A stretch of 9,947 nucleotides of DNA from an uncultured Lachnospiraceae bacterium (GCA_944384285.1 CALWSX010000044.1:1-9947); one strand, 5' to 3'; counted from the stretch's first letter, positions 1 through 7,028 are shown. A program made the numbers and translations. The notes: generated by a model not told the origin, from the letters alone.

Positions 1-156
1 AAAAACAGTAGTTAATAAAGCACCTATAAACCCGCCTAAAATAATTCTTATATTTTTTGCTTTAGATTTTCTAAAATTATTTACTATAAACAAAATAAAA
101 GAATCAATTAAAAAATTTATCAAAAAAATTGTGTCGGCATAAACGGTTATATGCAA
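1..156 (-). CDS. spoIIGA: SpoIIGA, sporulation sigma-E processing peptidase (N-terminal part, cut by window edge)
   Basis: The first 52 codons of a gene that continues past base 1. The visible protein begins M-H-I-T-V-Y-A-D-T-I-F-L-I-N-F and runs into a hydrophobic segment (about residues 8-23), then a basic stretch with FRKSKAKN (about 27-34) and a second hydrophobic stretch with GGFIGALL (about 39-46). This matches the start of SpoIIGA, as in Bacillus (MKIYLDVIWLLNF), where an N-terminal membrane domain precedes an aspartic-protease domain that cleaves pro-sigma-E in the mother cell. The protease part lies outside the window. The start is TTG at 156-154, six bases after a GAAGGTGG ribosome binding site (163-170); no ATG or GTG start fits this frame. 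sigE would be expected next. Identification rests on this short N-terminus, so it is good but not certain. Confidence 0.8.
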   Translation of the reverse strand, partial: MHITVYADTIFLINFLIDSFILFIVNNFRKSKAKNIRIILGGFIGALLTTVF

Positions 157-180
157 ATACCACCACCTTCTTTCATTAAA

Positions 181-220
181 ATTATATATTTTTTTAATCG
201 CATTTTTTGTAAATATGACA
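181..220 (-). promoter_or_regulatory. Probable spoIIGA promoter with long spacer and Spo0A-like box
   Basis: On the minus strand a perfect TATAAT (186-181) is preceded by TTTACA (213-208), 21 bases away instead of the usual 17. No acceptable -35 exists at 16-18 bases. Directly upstream is TGTCATA (220-214), matching five of seven bases of the 0A box TGTCGAA. The Bacillus subtilis spoIIG promoter is known for a 22-bp spacer and Spo0A sites next to the -35 region, so the layout fits. The predicted transcript would start near 174, leaving a leader of about 18 nt. Confidence 0.55.
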
Positions 221-263
221 GGAAAAATTGAAAAAAAAACATACAAATTATTTAAAAAAACAA

Positions 264-306
264 CAAAAAAAGCACTATTTCACTTTTAAGGTGAATAGTG
301 CTTTTT
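264..306. terminator. Bidirectional intrinsic terminator after asnS
   Basis: An inverted repeat pairs GCACTATT (272-279) with AATAGTGC (294-301). One bulged T (280) and an inner CAC/GTG pairing (281-283/291-293) follow, with a 7-base loop. On the minus strand it is followed by a run of seven T (plus-strand A at 265-271), which suits asnS ending at 316. On the plus strand five T follow (302-306), so it could stop transcription both ways. It separates the asnS transcript from the spoIIGA promoter. Confidence 0.85.
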
Positions 307-315
307 ATTTATATA

Positions 316-1710
316 TTAGTATTCCGCATTTTTAACTGTACGTGGATAAGGGATTACGTCTCTAATGTTAGACATACCTGTAATATACATAATAACTCTT
401 TCAAAACCTAAGCCAAAACCTGCATGACGTGTTCCGCCGTATTTTCTTAAATTTGTATACCACCAGTAATCTTCTTCTTTAAGGCCAAATTCTTTTATTT
501 TTTCCATAAGAACATCATATCTTTCTTCTCTTTGGCTTCCACCGATGATTTCACCTATTCCAGGCACAAGTAAGTCCATTGCTGCAACTGTTTTATTATC
601 ATCGTTTAAACGCATATAAAATGCTTTTATTTCTTTTGGATAATCAGTTACAAAAACAGGTTTTTTGAAAACTTCTTCTGTAATATATCTTTCGTGTTCT
701 GTCTGTAAGTCTATTCCCCATTTTACAGGATAAGTAAACTCTTTATCAGCTTTTAAAAGAAGTTCTATTGCTTCAGTATAAGTAATATGAGCAAAATCGT
801 TGTTTATAATATTATGAAGTCTGTTAAGAAGGTCTTTATCAACAAATGAATTAAAGAATTCCATTTCTTCCGGAGCATTTTCAAGAACATAATTAATGAT
901 ATATTTAAGCATATCTTCAGCAAGACACATATCATCTTTAAGATCCGCAACAGCAATTTCAGGTTCAATCATCCAAAATTCTGCTGCATGACGTGTTGTA
1001 TTTGAATTTTCAGCTCTGAAAGTTGGTCCAAATGTATAAACATCTCTAAATGCAAGTGCATATGTTTCTGCTGAAAGCTGACCACTTACTGTAAGGCTTG
1101 TTTCTTTTCCAAAAAAGTCTTTTGAATAATCAACTGTTCCGTCTTCATTTTTTGGAACATTTTCCATATCAAGAGTTGTTACTCTGAACATTTCTCCTGC
1201 ACCTTCACAGTCACTACCTGTAATGATTGGTGTATGAACATAAACAAATCCTCTTTCTTGGAAAAATTTATGAATTGCAAAAGCAACAAGGCTTCTTACT
1301 CTGAATGTTGCTGCAAATGTATTTGTTCTTGGACGTAAGTAAGCAATTTCTCTTAAAAATTCAAAAGAATGTCTTTTTTTCTGTAAAGGATAATCACTTT
1401 CAGATGTTCCTTCAACAAAAATTTCTTCTGCTTTAATTTCAAATGGCTGTTTTGCACCTATAGATTCTACAAGTTTTCCTTTTACAATAATAGCTGATCC
1501 TACACCAAGTTTTGCAATTTCATCAAAATTGGAAAGTATATCTTTTTCAAAAACAACCTGAATGCTCTTAAAAAATGATCCATCATTTAATTCAATAAAA
1601 CCAAAAGTTTTTGAAACACGTACAGTTCTGATCCAACCGCCAATTTCAATTTCTGTATTTAAGAAATTTTCAGTGTTTCTAAAAATTTCTTTAACTCTTA
1701 ACAACTTCAA
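316..1710 (-). CDS. asnS: Asparagine--tRNA ligase
   Basis: Charges tRNA-Asn with asparagine in the cytoplasm, a class IIb aminoacyl-tRNA synthetase. The 464-residue length is normal for bacterial AsnRS. An N-terminal OB-fold anticodon-binding domain (about residues 17-103, with GGWIRTVR) is followed by the catalytic domain: motif 2 FRAE (231-234) with RHAAEFW (240-246), the AsnRS-typical EIIGGSQREER (387-397), and motif 3 GFGLGFER (431-438). The extended frame opens at a TTG at 1752, but that overlaps the upstream gene and has no ribosome binding site. I chose TTG at 1710, nine bases after AAGGAG (1720-1725), giving M-K-L-L-R-V-K-E-I. It lies 25 nt after the membrane protein gene and is probably the last gene of the pepD operon. 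No T-box leader is present. The distinction from AspRS and LysRS is clear from the motif 2 and GGSQRE sequences. Confidence 0.97.
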   Translation of the reverse strand: MKLLRVKEIFRNTENFLNTEIEIGGWIRTVRVSKTFGFIELNDGSFFKSIQVVFEKDILSNFDEIAKLGVGSAIIVKGKLVESIGAKQPFEIKAEEIFVEGTSESDYPLQKKRHSFEFLREIAYLRPRTNTFAATFRVRSLVAFAIHKFFQERGFVYVHTPIITGSDCEGAGEMFRVTTLDMENVPKNEDGTVDYSKDFFGKETSLTVSGQLSAETYALAFRDVYTFGPTFRAENSNTTRHAAEFWMIEPEIAVADLKDDMCLAEDMLKYIINYVLENAPEEMEFFNSFVDKDLLNRLHNIINNDFAHITYTEAIELLLKADKEFTYPVKWGIDLQTEHERYITEEVFKKPVFVTDYPKEIKAFYMRLNDDNKTVAAMDLLVPGIGEIIGGSQREERYDVLMEKIKEFGLKEEDYWWYTNLRKYGGTRHAGFGLGFERVIMYITGMSNIRDVIPYPRTVKNAEY

Positions 1711-1719
1711 TTTAATCCA

Positions 1720-1725
1720 CTCCTT
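1720..1725 (-). promoter_or_regulatory. Ribosome binding site that sets the asnS TTG start
   Basis: AAGGAG on the minus strand stands nine bases before TTG 1710-1708. It lies inside the longer open frame, so it favours the short 464-residue protein over the 478-residue reading from TTG 1752. Confidence 0.75.
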
Positions 1726-1735
1726 AATTCCTTGA

Positions 1736-2911
1736 TTAATTTTCGTTTCCAAATTTCATTTCTTTCTTCTTGTTATAAAATTTCATAATATACAATTTAA
1801 TAACAGCAGTTATAGGAACTGCAAATATCATTCCAACAATTCCAAAAAGTGTACCGAAAAATGCAAGAGATAAAATTACAAGTATAGGGTGTAATTCCAC
1901 ACTTTTCCCAACTACTTTAGGAACAATTATTATACTGTCAACCTGCTGCAAAATAATAACCGATATTGCAGCATAAAGAGCAGTCATTGGTGTTCCACTT
2001 AAAAATCCCATTGCAACAGAAAGTATAAAAGCTACAACAGCACCTATATATGGTATAAGATTTGAAAATCCAGAAATTATACCTATAAGTACAGCATATC
2101 TTATACCAAGAAACGAAAATGTTGCACTTATTAAAACTGCCATTATAAAAGCATCTGTAAACTGTCCGCTTATATATCCTGAAAAAATATTATTTATTTC
2201 ACTTAAATTTTGTTTTATTGTAACCGAATGCTTTTTACTAAAAAGAACATCAATAGCTTCTTTACACCCTTTTAAAATTTTTTCTTTTTCTATAAGAAGA
2301 TAAAAAGCTACAGTTAAACCAATAACAAGGTTTATAATAACATTTCCAGCTTTTGAAACAGAATAAAAAATTGAACTTATTGATCCTGTGATCCAAGAGG
2401 TAATGTTTGCTAAAAAAGACTCCGATGTCATATTAGGGTCAACACCTTCAAGTATTCCAAAGTCTGCAAGTTCTACCTTAAACATCATAAGTAAATCACT
2501 AAAACCTCTTATATAGTCGTTTATACTCTTTGTAATAACTTCTAAATCCAAAGAACCAACTTTTCCTACAACAAATTTTATTGCCAAACCAATTATTAAA
2601 AATATTATTACAAATGTAATTATTGTAGGTAAAAGTCTTTTATTTGTTTTTGAAATTTTATTATGTGATAAAAATTTAAGTTTATTTAATCTTTTTTCAA
2701 AAAATCTTATACTAGGATCCACTAAATAAGCAATTAGAATTGCTATAAGAAGCGGTGAAAGTACAGTTATTACAACATCAAAAAATTCAGCAAAATAACC
2801 TATATACTCTCTTACATTTCCTAAAAAAAGCGACAACACATATATTATAACTACCGTAAGGATTACATGAAATGATATTATTAGATATTTTTTATCCCAA
2901 GGTAATTTCAT
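1736..2911 (-). CDS. AI-2E family (UPF0118) transporter-like membrane protein
   Basis: A 391-residue polytopic membrane protein of the AI-2E transporter family, which includes E. coli TqsA and PerM and Bacillus YtvI. Hydrophobic segments are visible near residues 10-30, 45-64, 94-114, 189-207, 250-267, 272-300, 308-330 and 342-374. A more polar extracytoplasmic stretch lies between, about 118-185. Family hallmarks are the GQFTDA segment (249-254), SNLIPYIGA (283-291) and the C-terminal PKVVGK...HPILVIL...FGIVGMIFAVP block (331-366). It starts with ATG seven bases after AGGGG, and that ribosome binding site begins right after the TAA stop of pepD, so the two are probably translationally coupled. 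Substrates differ across this family (autoinducer-2 export, Na+/H+ exchange and others), so none can be assigned. No luxS is in the window to support an AI-2 role. Confidence 0.9.
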   Translation of the reverse strand: MKLPWDKKYLIISFHVILTVVIIYVLSLFLGNVREYIGYFAEFFDVVITVLSPLLIAILIAYLVDPSIRFFEKRLNKLKFLSHNKISKTNKRLLPTIITFVIIFLIIGLAIKFVVGKVGSLDLEVITKSINDYIRGFSDLLMMFKVELADFGILEGVDPNMTSESFLANITSWITGSISSIFYSVSKAGNVIINLVIGLTVAFYLLIEKEKILKGCKEAIDVLFSKKHSVTIKQNLSEINNIFSGYISGQFTDAFIMAVLISATFSFLGIRYAVLIGIISGFSNLIPYIGAVVAFILSVAMGFLSGTPMTALYAAISVIILQQVDSIIIVPKVVGKSVELHPILVILSLAFFGTLFGIVGMIFAVPITAVIKLYIMKFYNKKKEMKFGNEN

Positions 2912-2923
2912 AGTCTATCCCCT

Positions 2924-4372
2924 TTACTTTATATTTTTAAGGATCAACAATAACAAATTCCATGTTCTTTCAACTGAAGAAATTGAAAGTCTTTCTTCTG
3001 GTGTATGAACATCAAATAAATCAGGTCCAAAAGAAACCATTTGGCAATTTGGCATTTTCTTTGAGAAAAGACCACATTCAAGTCCTGCATGAATTCCTTC
3101 AACTATTGCGTCTTTTCCATACATTTCTTTGTAACAATCTTTAACAATTTTCAAAATTTCAGAATTTTTATCAAATTCCCAACCTGGATATCTTGAATAC
3201 ACTTCTATTTTTGCACCGATTAAATTAGCAAGTGTTTCAATTTTACTGCAAATATCATCAAGTAATGATTCAATTGAGCTTCTTACAGCACATGTAATTC
3301 TGATATGATCTTCTTCAGTTGCAATAATTCCTATATTATTGCTTGTTTCAACAAGATTATCAACTGAAAGAGTAATTCTGATAACACCGTAAGGAAGAAG
3401 CATTAAGGCTGATGTTACTTTTTTCATTACATCTTTTGTAAGAGGTTTTATATCAACATTATCAACTTTTGTCATGATAAGTTTTATTCCATCATCAGCA
3501 TCTTTAAATTCATTTATAAATATTTTTTCAAGAGAATCAAGTTTAGAAGCAACAGATTCAATATTTTTGTTATCAATATAAACAAGCATTTTGCTTTCTC
3601 TTGAAATAACATTATCTTTATTGCCACCTTTAATGCAGCAAAGTTTTATATCATCATTAAGAAAATCTAAAACTCTTCCTATTAATACATTTGCACTTGG
3701 TCTTTGAAGATGAATATCTGCTCCAGAATGACCACCTTTAAGACCTTTTACACAAATTTCATATAATGTTGCATTTTCAGGTTTTTCTTCATGTTCAATA
3801 GGTAAAAGAATTTCAGCTCTTAAACCACCCGCACAGCTTACACAAACATGTCCCTCTTCTTCTGAATCAAGGTTAATAAAGTATTTTGATTTAAGGTTAG
3901 TTGTATCAAGAGCTTTTGCACCTTTCATTCCAACTTCTTCATCTGTTGTAAAAATACATTCAAGAGCCGGATGTAAAATATCAGATGAATCAAGTATTGC
4001 AAGAGCATAAGCAACAGCAATACCATTATCTGCTCCAAGAGTTGTATCTTTTGCTGTTAAAAAATCTCCTTCCACCATAAGTTCAAGTGGATCTTTTAAG
4101 AAATCATGGTCTGAATGGCTGTTTTTTTCACATACCATATCAAGATGTCCTTGTATAGCAACTGTAGGAAGATTTTCCATTCCTTTAGATGCTTCTTTAA
4201 AAATGACAACATTATTTGCGTCATCTCTAATATATTTTAATCCTCTTTCTTTTGCAAAATTAGCAACAAATTTGCTAAGCTCTTCTTCGTTCCCACTTCC
4301 ATGTGGAATCTTTGTTATTTCTTCAAAAAAACCGAATACTTTTTCCGGTTTTAATCCTTCAACTACTTTCAT
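2924..4372 (-). CDS. pepD: Aminoacyl-histidine dipeptidase (PepD-like, M20 family)
   Basis: A cytosolic zinc dipeptidase that releases free amino acids from dipeptides such as Xaa-His. The 482 residues match the roughly 485 of E. coli PepD. Metal-site motifs appear in order: GHLDMV (His76, Asp78), ADNG (Asp115, bridging), TTDEEVG (Glu145 catalytic base, Glu146), NLDSEE (Asp169) and DVHTPEER (His456). The lid/dimerisation domain with KGGHSGADIH starts near 212. All expected ligands are present, so it should be active. The open frame extends to a TTG at 4387, but that codon overlaps the GGAGG ribosome binding site (4381-4385). ATG at 4372, eight bases after it, is the start. It heads the probable pepD-membrane protein-asnS transcript. 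The exact peptide preference cannot be read from sequence. Confidence 0.94.
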   Translation of the reverse strand: MKVVEGLKPEKVFGFFEEITKIPHGSGNEEELSKFVANFAKERGLKYIRDDANNVVIFKEASKGMENLPTVAIQGHLDMVCEKNSHSDHDFLKDPLELMVEGDFLTAKDTTLGADNGIAVAYALAILDSSDILHPALECIFTTDEEVGMKGAKALDTTNLKSKYFINLDSEEEGHVCVSCAGGLRAEILLPIEHEEKPENATLYEICVKGLKGGHSGADIHLQRPSANVLIGRVLDFLNDDIKLCCIKGGNKDNVISRESKMLVYIDNKNIESVASKLDSLEKIFINEFKDADDGIKLIMTKVDNVDIKPLTKDVMKKVTSALMLLPYGVIRITLSVDNLVETSNNIGIIATEEDHIRITCAVRSSIESLLDDICSKIETLANLIGAKIEVYSRYPGWEFDKNSEILKIVKDCYKEMYGKDAIVEGIHAGLECGLFSKKMPNCQMVSFGPDLFDVHTPEERLSISSVERTWNLLLLILKNIK

Positions 4373-4402
4373 AATTTTTACCTCCAAAATGATACTTCCT
4401 TA

Positions 4403-4431
4403 ATTATAGTTTATATTTTAAATATAAACAA
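4403..4431 (-). promoter_or_regulatory. Probable promoter of the pepD operon with a palindrome in the spacer
   Basis: On the minus strand TTGTTT (4431-4426) and a perfect TATAAT (4408-4403) are separated by exactly 17 bases, with the predicted start near 4396 and the pepD ATG at 4372. The -35 is weak (TTG matches, the rest does not). The spacer is filled by a 21-bp palindrome, listed separately. cysK has no convincing terminator before it, so some read-through from cysK is possible. Confidence 0.6.
4409..4429. repeat. 21-bp perfect palindrome, candidate operator
   Basis: GTTTATATTT (4409-4418), a single central base (4419), and AAATATAAAC (4420-4429) form perfect 10-bp arms. It spans the -35/-10 spacer of the predicted pepD promoter and overlaps the -35, a classic repressor position. 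It is not followed by a T run on either strand, so it is unlikely to be a terminator. It is entirely A/T except for the outermost G/C pair, so chance is possible. Confidence 0.5.
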
Positions 4432-4456
4432 GCAAATTTATGAATTTATTGTCAAA

Positions 4457-5386
4457 TCAAATAAAATTAGGTGTAGAAATATATCTTTGACCTGTATCAG
4501 GTAATAAAACAACAATATTTTTATCTTTATTCTCATCTCTTAAAGCTATTTTTATTGCCGCACAAAGCGCTGCACCTGAAGATATACCTACAAAATATCC
4601 TTCCTTCTTTTCGATTAATGAGGCATATTTATAACTATCATCATCAGAAACAGTAATAACTTCATCATAAATAGATTTGTCCAAATTTTCAGGTATAAAA
4701 TTTGCTCCTATACCTTGTATTTTATGACTTCCGGCATAACCTTTTGAAATAAGAGGTGAACTTTCTGGCTCAACAGCAATTATTTTTATATCAGGATTTT
4801 TTTCTTTTAAATATTTTCCCGTACCTGATAAAGTTCCACCTGTTCCAACTGTTGCTATATATATATCAATCTTGCCATTCATATCTTCATAAATTTCTTT
4901 ACCTGTAGTTTTATAATGCGCCATAGGATTTGCAGGATTATCAAACTGAGAAGGAATAAAACTTCCTTTTATCTCATTTCTAAGAGAAAAAGCTTTATCT
5001 ACTGCTCCTTGCATACCCAAAGCCCCCTCTGTAAGAACAATTTCAGCACCATAAGCCTTTAAAATTTTTTGACGTTCAACACTCATAGTGTCAGGCATAG
5101 TTAAAATTACTTTTAAACCCAAAGAGGCACATATACATGCAAGACCTATACCAGTATTTCCACTTGTTGGTTCTATTATAACCGAATTATCTGTAATCAA
5201 ACCTTTTTCTTTAGCGTCTTTAATCATTTCTAATGCGACTCTGTCTTTTTGACTACCGCCTGGATTAAAGTACTCAAGTTTAGCAAAAAGATTTGATTTT
5301 AATGATAATTCCTTTTTTATGTTACAAAGTTCTGCCAAAGGAGTGTTACCTACCATTTCAGTAATATTTTTATAAATTTTTGCCAT
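4457..5386 (-). CDS. cysK: Cysteine synthase (O-acetylserine sulfhydrylase)
   Basis: A PLP enzyme that makes L-cysteine from O-acetylserine and sulfide in the cytoplasm. The 309 residues fit CysK. Motifs in order: NPGGSQKDR with the PLP-binding Lys47, the substrate-binding loop TSGNTG (74-79), the phosphate-binding loop GTGGT (181-185), KIQGIGANFIP (222-232, the CysK active-site loop), GISSGAAL (267-274, serine contacting the PLP nitrogen) and LPDTGQRY (295-302). The Gln before the key Lys-Asp-Arg replaces the usual Val of SVKDR. It starts with ATG eight bases after AAAGGAGG and is expressed from its own consensus promoter. No cysE lies beside it. Cystathionine beta-synthase is less likely because the protein lacks extra domains, though related O-phosphoserine or beta-substituted alanine synthases cannot be fully excluded. 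Confidence 0.92.
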   Translation of the reverse strand: MAKIYKNITEMVGNTPLAELCNIKKELSLKSNLFAKLEYFNPGGSQKDRVALEMIKDAKEKGLITDNSVIIEPTSGNTGIGLACICASLGLKVILTMPDTMSVERQKILKAYGAEIVLTEGALGMQGAVDKAFSLRNEIKGSFIPSQFDNPANPMAHYKTTGKEIYEDMNGKIDIYIATVGTGGTLSGTGKYLKEKNPDIKIIAVEPESSPLISKGYAGSHKIQGIGANFIPENLDKSIYDEVITVSDDDSYKYASLIEKKEGYFVGISSGAALCAAIKIALRDENKDKNIVVLLPDTGQRYISTPNFI

Positions 5387-5421
5387 AATTTAAACCTCCT
5401 TTTATTCCAAGTTTTTAATTA

Positions 5422-5449
5422 ATTATAGCCCATAATTTAACATTGTCAA
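5422..5449 (-). promoter_or_regulatory. Consensus sigma-A promoter of cysK
   Basis: On the minus strand, perfect TTGACA (5449-5444) and perfect TATAAT (5427-5422) are separated by 16 bases. Transcription should begin near 5415, giving a leader of about 29 nt before ATG 5386. That is too short for a T-box or SAM riboswitch. Such a strong promoter implies high expression unless a repressor acts on it; no clear operator palindrome is visible. Confidence 0.8.
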
Positions 5450-5546
5450 CTTAATATAAAGCATTATATTTTTATACGAATTTTAAACACATAATATTTA
5501 ACTGTCTATTTTTTTTAAGTATATTTTCAATATTTCTAAAGGAATG

Positions 5547-5568
5547 CTTAATACTATCTTAAGATTTC
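5547..5568 (+). promoter_or_regulatory. Tandem 11-bp direct repeats, candidate activator site
   Basis: CTTAATACTAT (5547-5557) is followed at once by CTTAAGATTTC (5558-5568). A further CTTAA occurs at 5578-5582. The starts are 11 and 20 bases apart, so all lie on about the same helix face. They cover the place where the -35 should be. Adjacent direct repeats of about one helical turn are typical of OmpR-family response regulators. No regulator gene is in the window. Confidence 0.4.
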
Positions 5569-5570
5569 TT

Positions 5571-5579
5571 TGATATACT
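5571..5579 (+). promoter_or_regulatory. Extended -10 promoter of the efflux operon
   Basis: TGATATACT is an extended -10 (TGn followed by TATACT at 5574-5579). The 17-base position upstream holds ATACTA (5551-5556), a very poor -35, so an activator or the TG extension must supply the contact. Transcription would begin near 5586. The ATG at 5594 would then lie only about eight bases into the message, which supports the later start at 5612. Confidence 0.5.
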
Positions 5580-5611
5580 TAAACTACTAAATTATGGGGG
5601 CGAAAATAAAT

Positions 5612-7009
5612 ATGAGCGAAAAATTTTTAAAATTTAAAACGTATTTCAAAGAACACAAAAAGAAATGTATTTTAATTATTATTTTTATCCTATTAGTTCT
5701 ATTTTTCCTACGTTCATGTGGTAATAAAAATGCAAGCACAGGGCTATCTGTCTCAGTTTCTCCTGTTGAAAGAAAAAATATTGAAGAAAGCATAAGCTTA
5801 AGGGCACCTCTTTTAGGCACTGAAAGTGTTGAAATAGTATCAAGACTCCATTATGAAGTTCTTAAAGTTAATGTAAAAGAAGGTGACAAAGTAAAAAAAG
5901 GAGATATATTAGCTGAACTCGATACAACTGATCTTGAAAAAGAAATACAATCATTAACTGATGCTCTTAATATCAAAAAAGCAACTCTTAATGAAAAAAT
6001 TAAAACCGCAAATAACTCTTTGGATATTTCATATGATAAACTTAATGAAAGCATCGAAGAAAAACAAAGAGAATATGAATCTGCGCTTCAAACATTTAAA
6101 GAAGCTGAAAGAAATTTTAATAATACAAAAATTCTTTATGAAAATAATGCCGAATCAAAAGATAATTACATAAAAGCGGAAAATGCTTATAATGATGCCA
6201 AAAGAGCTTTGGAATCTTTTAATGTAGAAAATGGAAAAGTTGTTCCAAGTGAAAGTGATCTTAAACAAATAGCTACTTCTAATAGTTCTGTAAATATTGT
6301 TAACGGCAAAGCTTCTCCTCTTCAATCTGATATTTTGGAAATACAAAATCAAGAACGTATTCTTCAAAACAAAAAAGATGAACTTGAAGATTGTAAAATT
6401 AAAAGCTCAATTAATGGAACTATTACAAGAGTTAACATAAAAACAGGTCGTTTTGCTGATGCTACAGAAGATGATAAACCTATGTTTGTTATCGAAAACA
6501 TAGATAATCTTGAAATGAAAGTTTTAATAAGCGAATATGATATTTATAAAGTAAAAGAAGGACAGGACGTTGATATAACAGCAGCTATGATTGGTGATAA
6601 CATTGCTAAAGGTAAAGTTACAAAAATCTCACCAACAGGTGAATTAAAATCTGGTTCTACAAGTGAAAGAGTTATACCTGCTACTATTACTTTAGGAGAA
6701 GAAGATTATGGTCTTATTTCAGGTATAACAGCAAAAGCAAAAATTAAAATTGATAATGCTGAAAACGTTCTTACTGTTCCTATAGAAACTGTTCTTGAAA
6801 AAGATGATGGAACTAAATCTGTATTTTTAGTAGACGAAACAAATAAATTAAAAGAAATTAAAGTAGAAACAGGCGCTTCTAACGATATTGAAGTAGAACT
6901 TAAAAGTGAAGAAATAAAAGAAGGCGATAAACTTGTTATGTCCCCTTCCCCAACTTTCACAGATGGCCTTAGTGTCACTATTTCAAACCTCCCTGCTCAA
7001 TCTATGTAA
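5612..7009 (+). CDS. HlyD/MacA-type membrane adaptor (YknX-like) of an ABC efflux system
   Basis: Membrane-anchored, extracytoplasmic adaptor subunit. The 465 residues begin with a basic cytoplasmic tail, then one membrane anchor (about 19-35). Next come the first lipoyl half (about 66-106, with VKEGDKVKKGD), a long coiled-coil hairpin (about 107-262, tip near 175-187), the second lipoyl half (about 262-300), a beta-barrel (about 300-380) and a membrane-proximal domain (about 385-455, with VLTVPIETV). The returning helix is interrupted by a polar insert (204-244) holding two imperfect 17-residue copies of N-x-x-N-G-K. The start is ATG 5612 after GGGGGCGA (5596-5603); ATG 5594 has no ribosome binding site. 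It lies 19 nt before the ATPase gene. Bacillus YknX, about 377 residues, has the same place and layout. The substrate is unknown. Confidence 0.9.
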   Translation: MSEKFLKFKTYFKEHKKKCILIIIFILLVLFFLRSCGNKNASTGLSVSVSPVERKNIEESISLRAPLLGTESVEIVSRLHYEVLKVNVKEGDKVKKGDILAELDTTDLEKEIQSLTDALNIKKATLNEKIKTANNSLDISYDKLNESIEEKQREYESALQTFKEAERNFNNTKILYENNAESKDNYIKAENAYNDAKRALESFNVENGKVVPSESDLKQIATSNSSVNIVNGKASPLQSDILEIQNQERILQNKKDELEDCKIKSSINGTITRVNIKTGRFADATEDDKPMFVIENIDNLEMKVLISEYDIYKVKEGQDVDITAAMIGDNIAKGKVTKISPTGELKSGSTSERVIPATITLGEEDYGLISGITAKAKIKIDNAENVLTVPIETVLEKDDGTKSVFLVDETNKLKEIKVETGASNDIEVELKSEEIKEGDKLVMSPSPTFTDGLSVTISNLPAQSM

Positions 7010-7028
7010 AACTTTGGGGAGGTATAAA

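Larger units (their letters stand above)
5514..5583. repeat. 11-bp inverted repeat enclosing the control region of the efflux operon
   Basis: TTTAAGTATAT (5514-5524) and ATATACTTAAA (5573-5583) are perfect inverse copies separated by 48 bp. The right arm contains the extended -10 of the efflux operon. The left arm carries the same TATACT on the minus strand. It could be paired binding sites or chance in AT-rich DNA. Confidence 0.4.

Noticed and set aside
1711..1735. T-box or other leader control before asnS
   Set aside because: Only 25 bases separate asnS from the gene before it, far too few for a T-box.
4373..4387. TTG at 4387 as start of pepD
   Set aside because: The codon overlaps the GGAGG ribosome binding site of the well-placed ATG at 4372, and 482 residues match the family length.
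4409..4456. Terminator after cysK
   Set aside because: The only strong inverted repeat is the AT palindrome at 4409-4429, which lacks a T run on the minus strand and lies within the pepD promoter.
5518..5523. A second minus-strand promoter for cysK at TATACT (5523-5518)
   Set aside because: The expected -35 position reads CATTCC, and a perfect consensus promoter lies closer to cysK.
5594..5611. Upstream ATG (5594) as start of the adaptor
   Set aside because: It has no ribosome binding site, lies about eight bases after the predicted transcription start, and its own first codons form the GGGGGCGA ribosome binding site for ATG 5612.
5708..5721. Lipoprotein signal in the adaptor (Leu33-Arg34-Ser35-Cys36)
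   Set aside because: Arg at the -2 position does not fit a lipobox, and homologues keep the N-terminal helix as a membrane anchor.
5587..6367. Minus-strand and alternate-frame open frames of 60-90 codons across the adaptor gene
   Set aside because: They lack ribosome binding sites, have no recognisable domains, and lie opposite or within a clearly coding frame. The same applies to small frames over pepD, the adaptor's 3' end and the permease.
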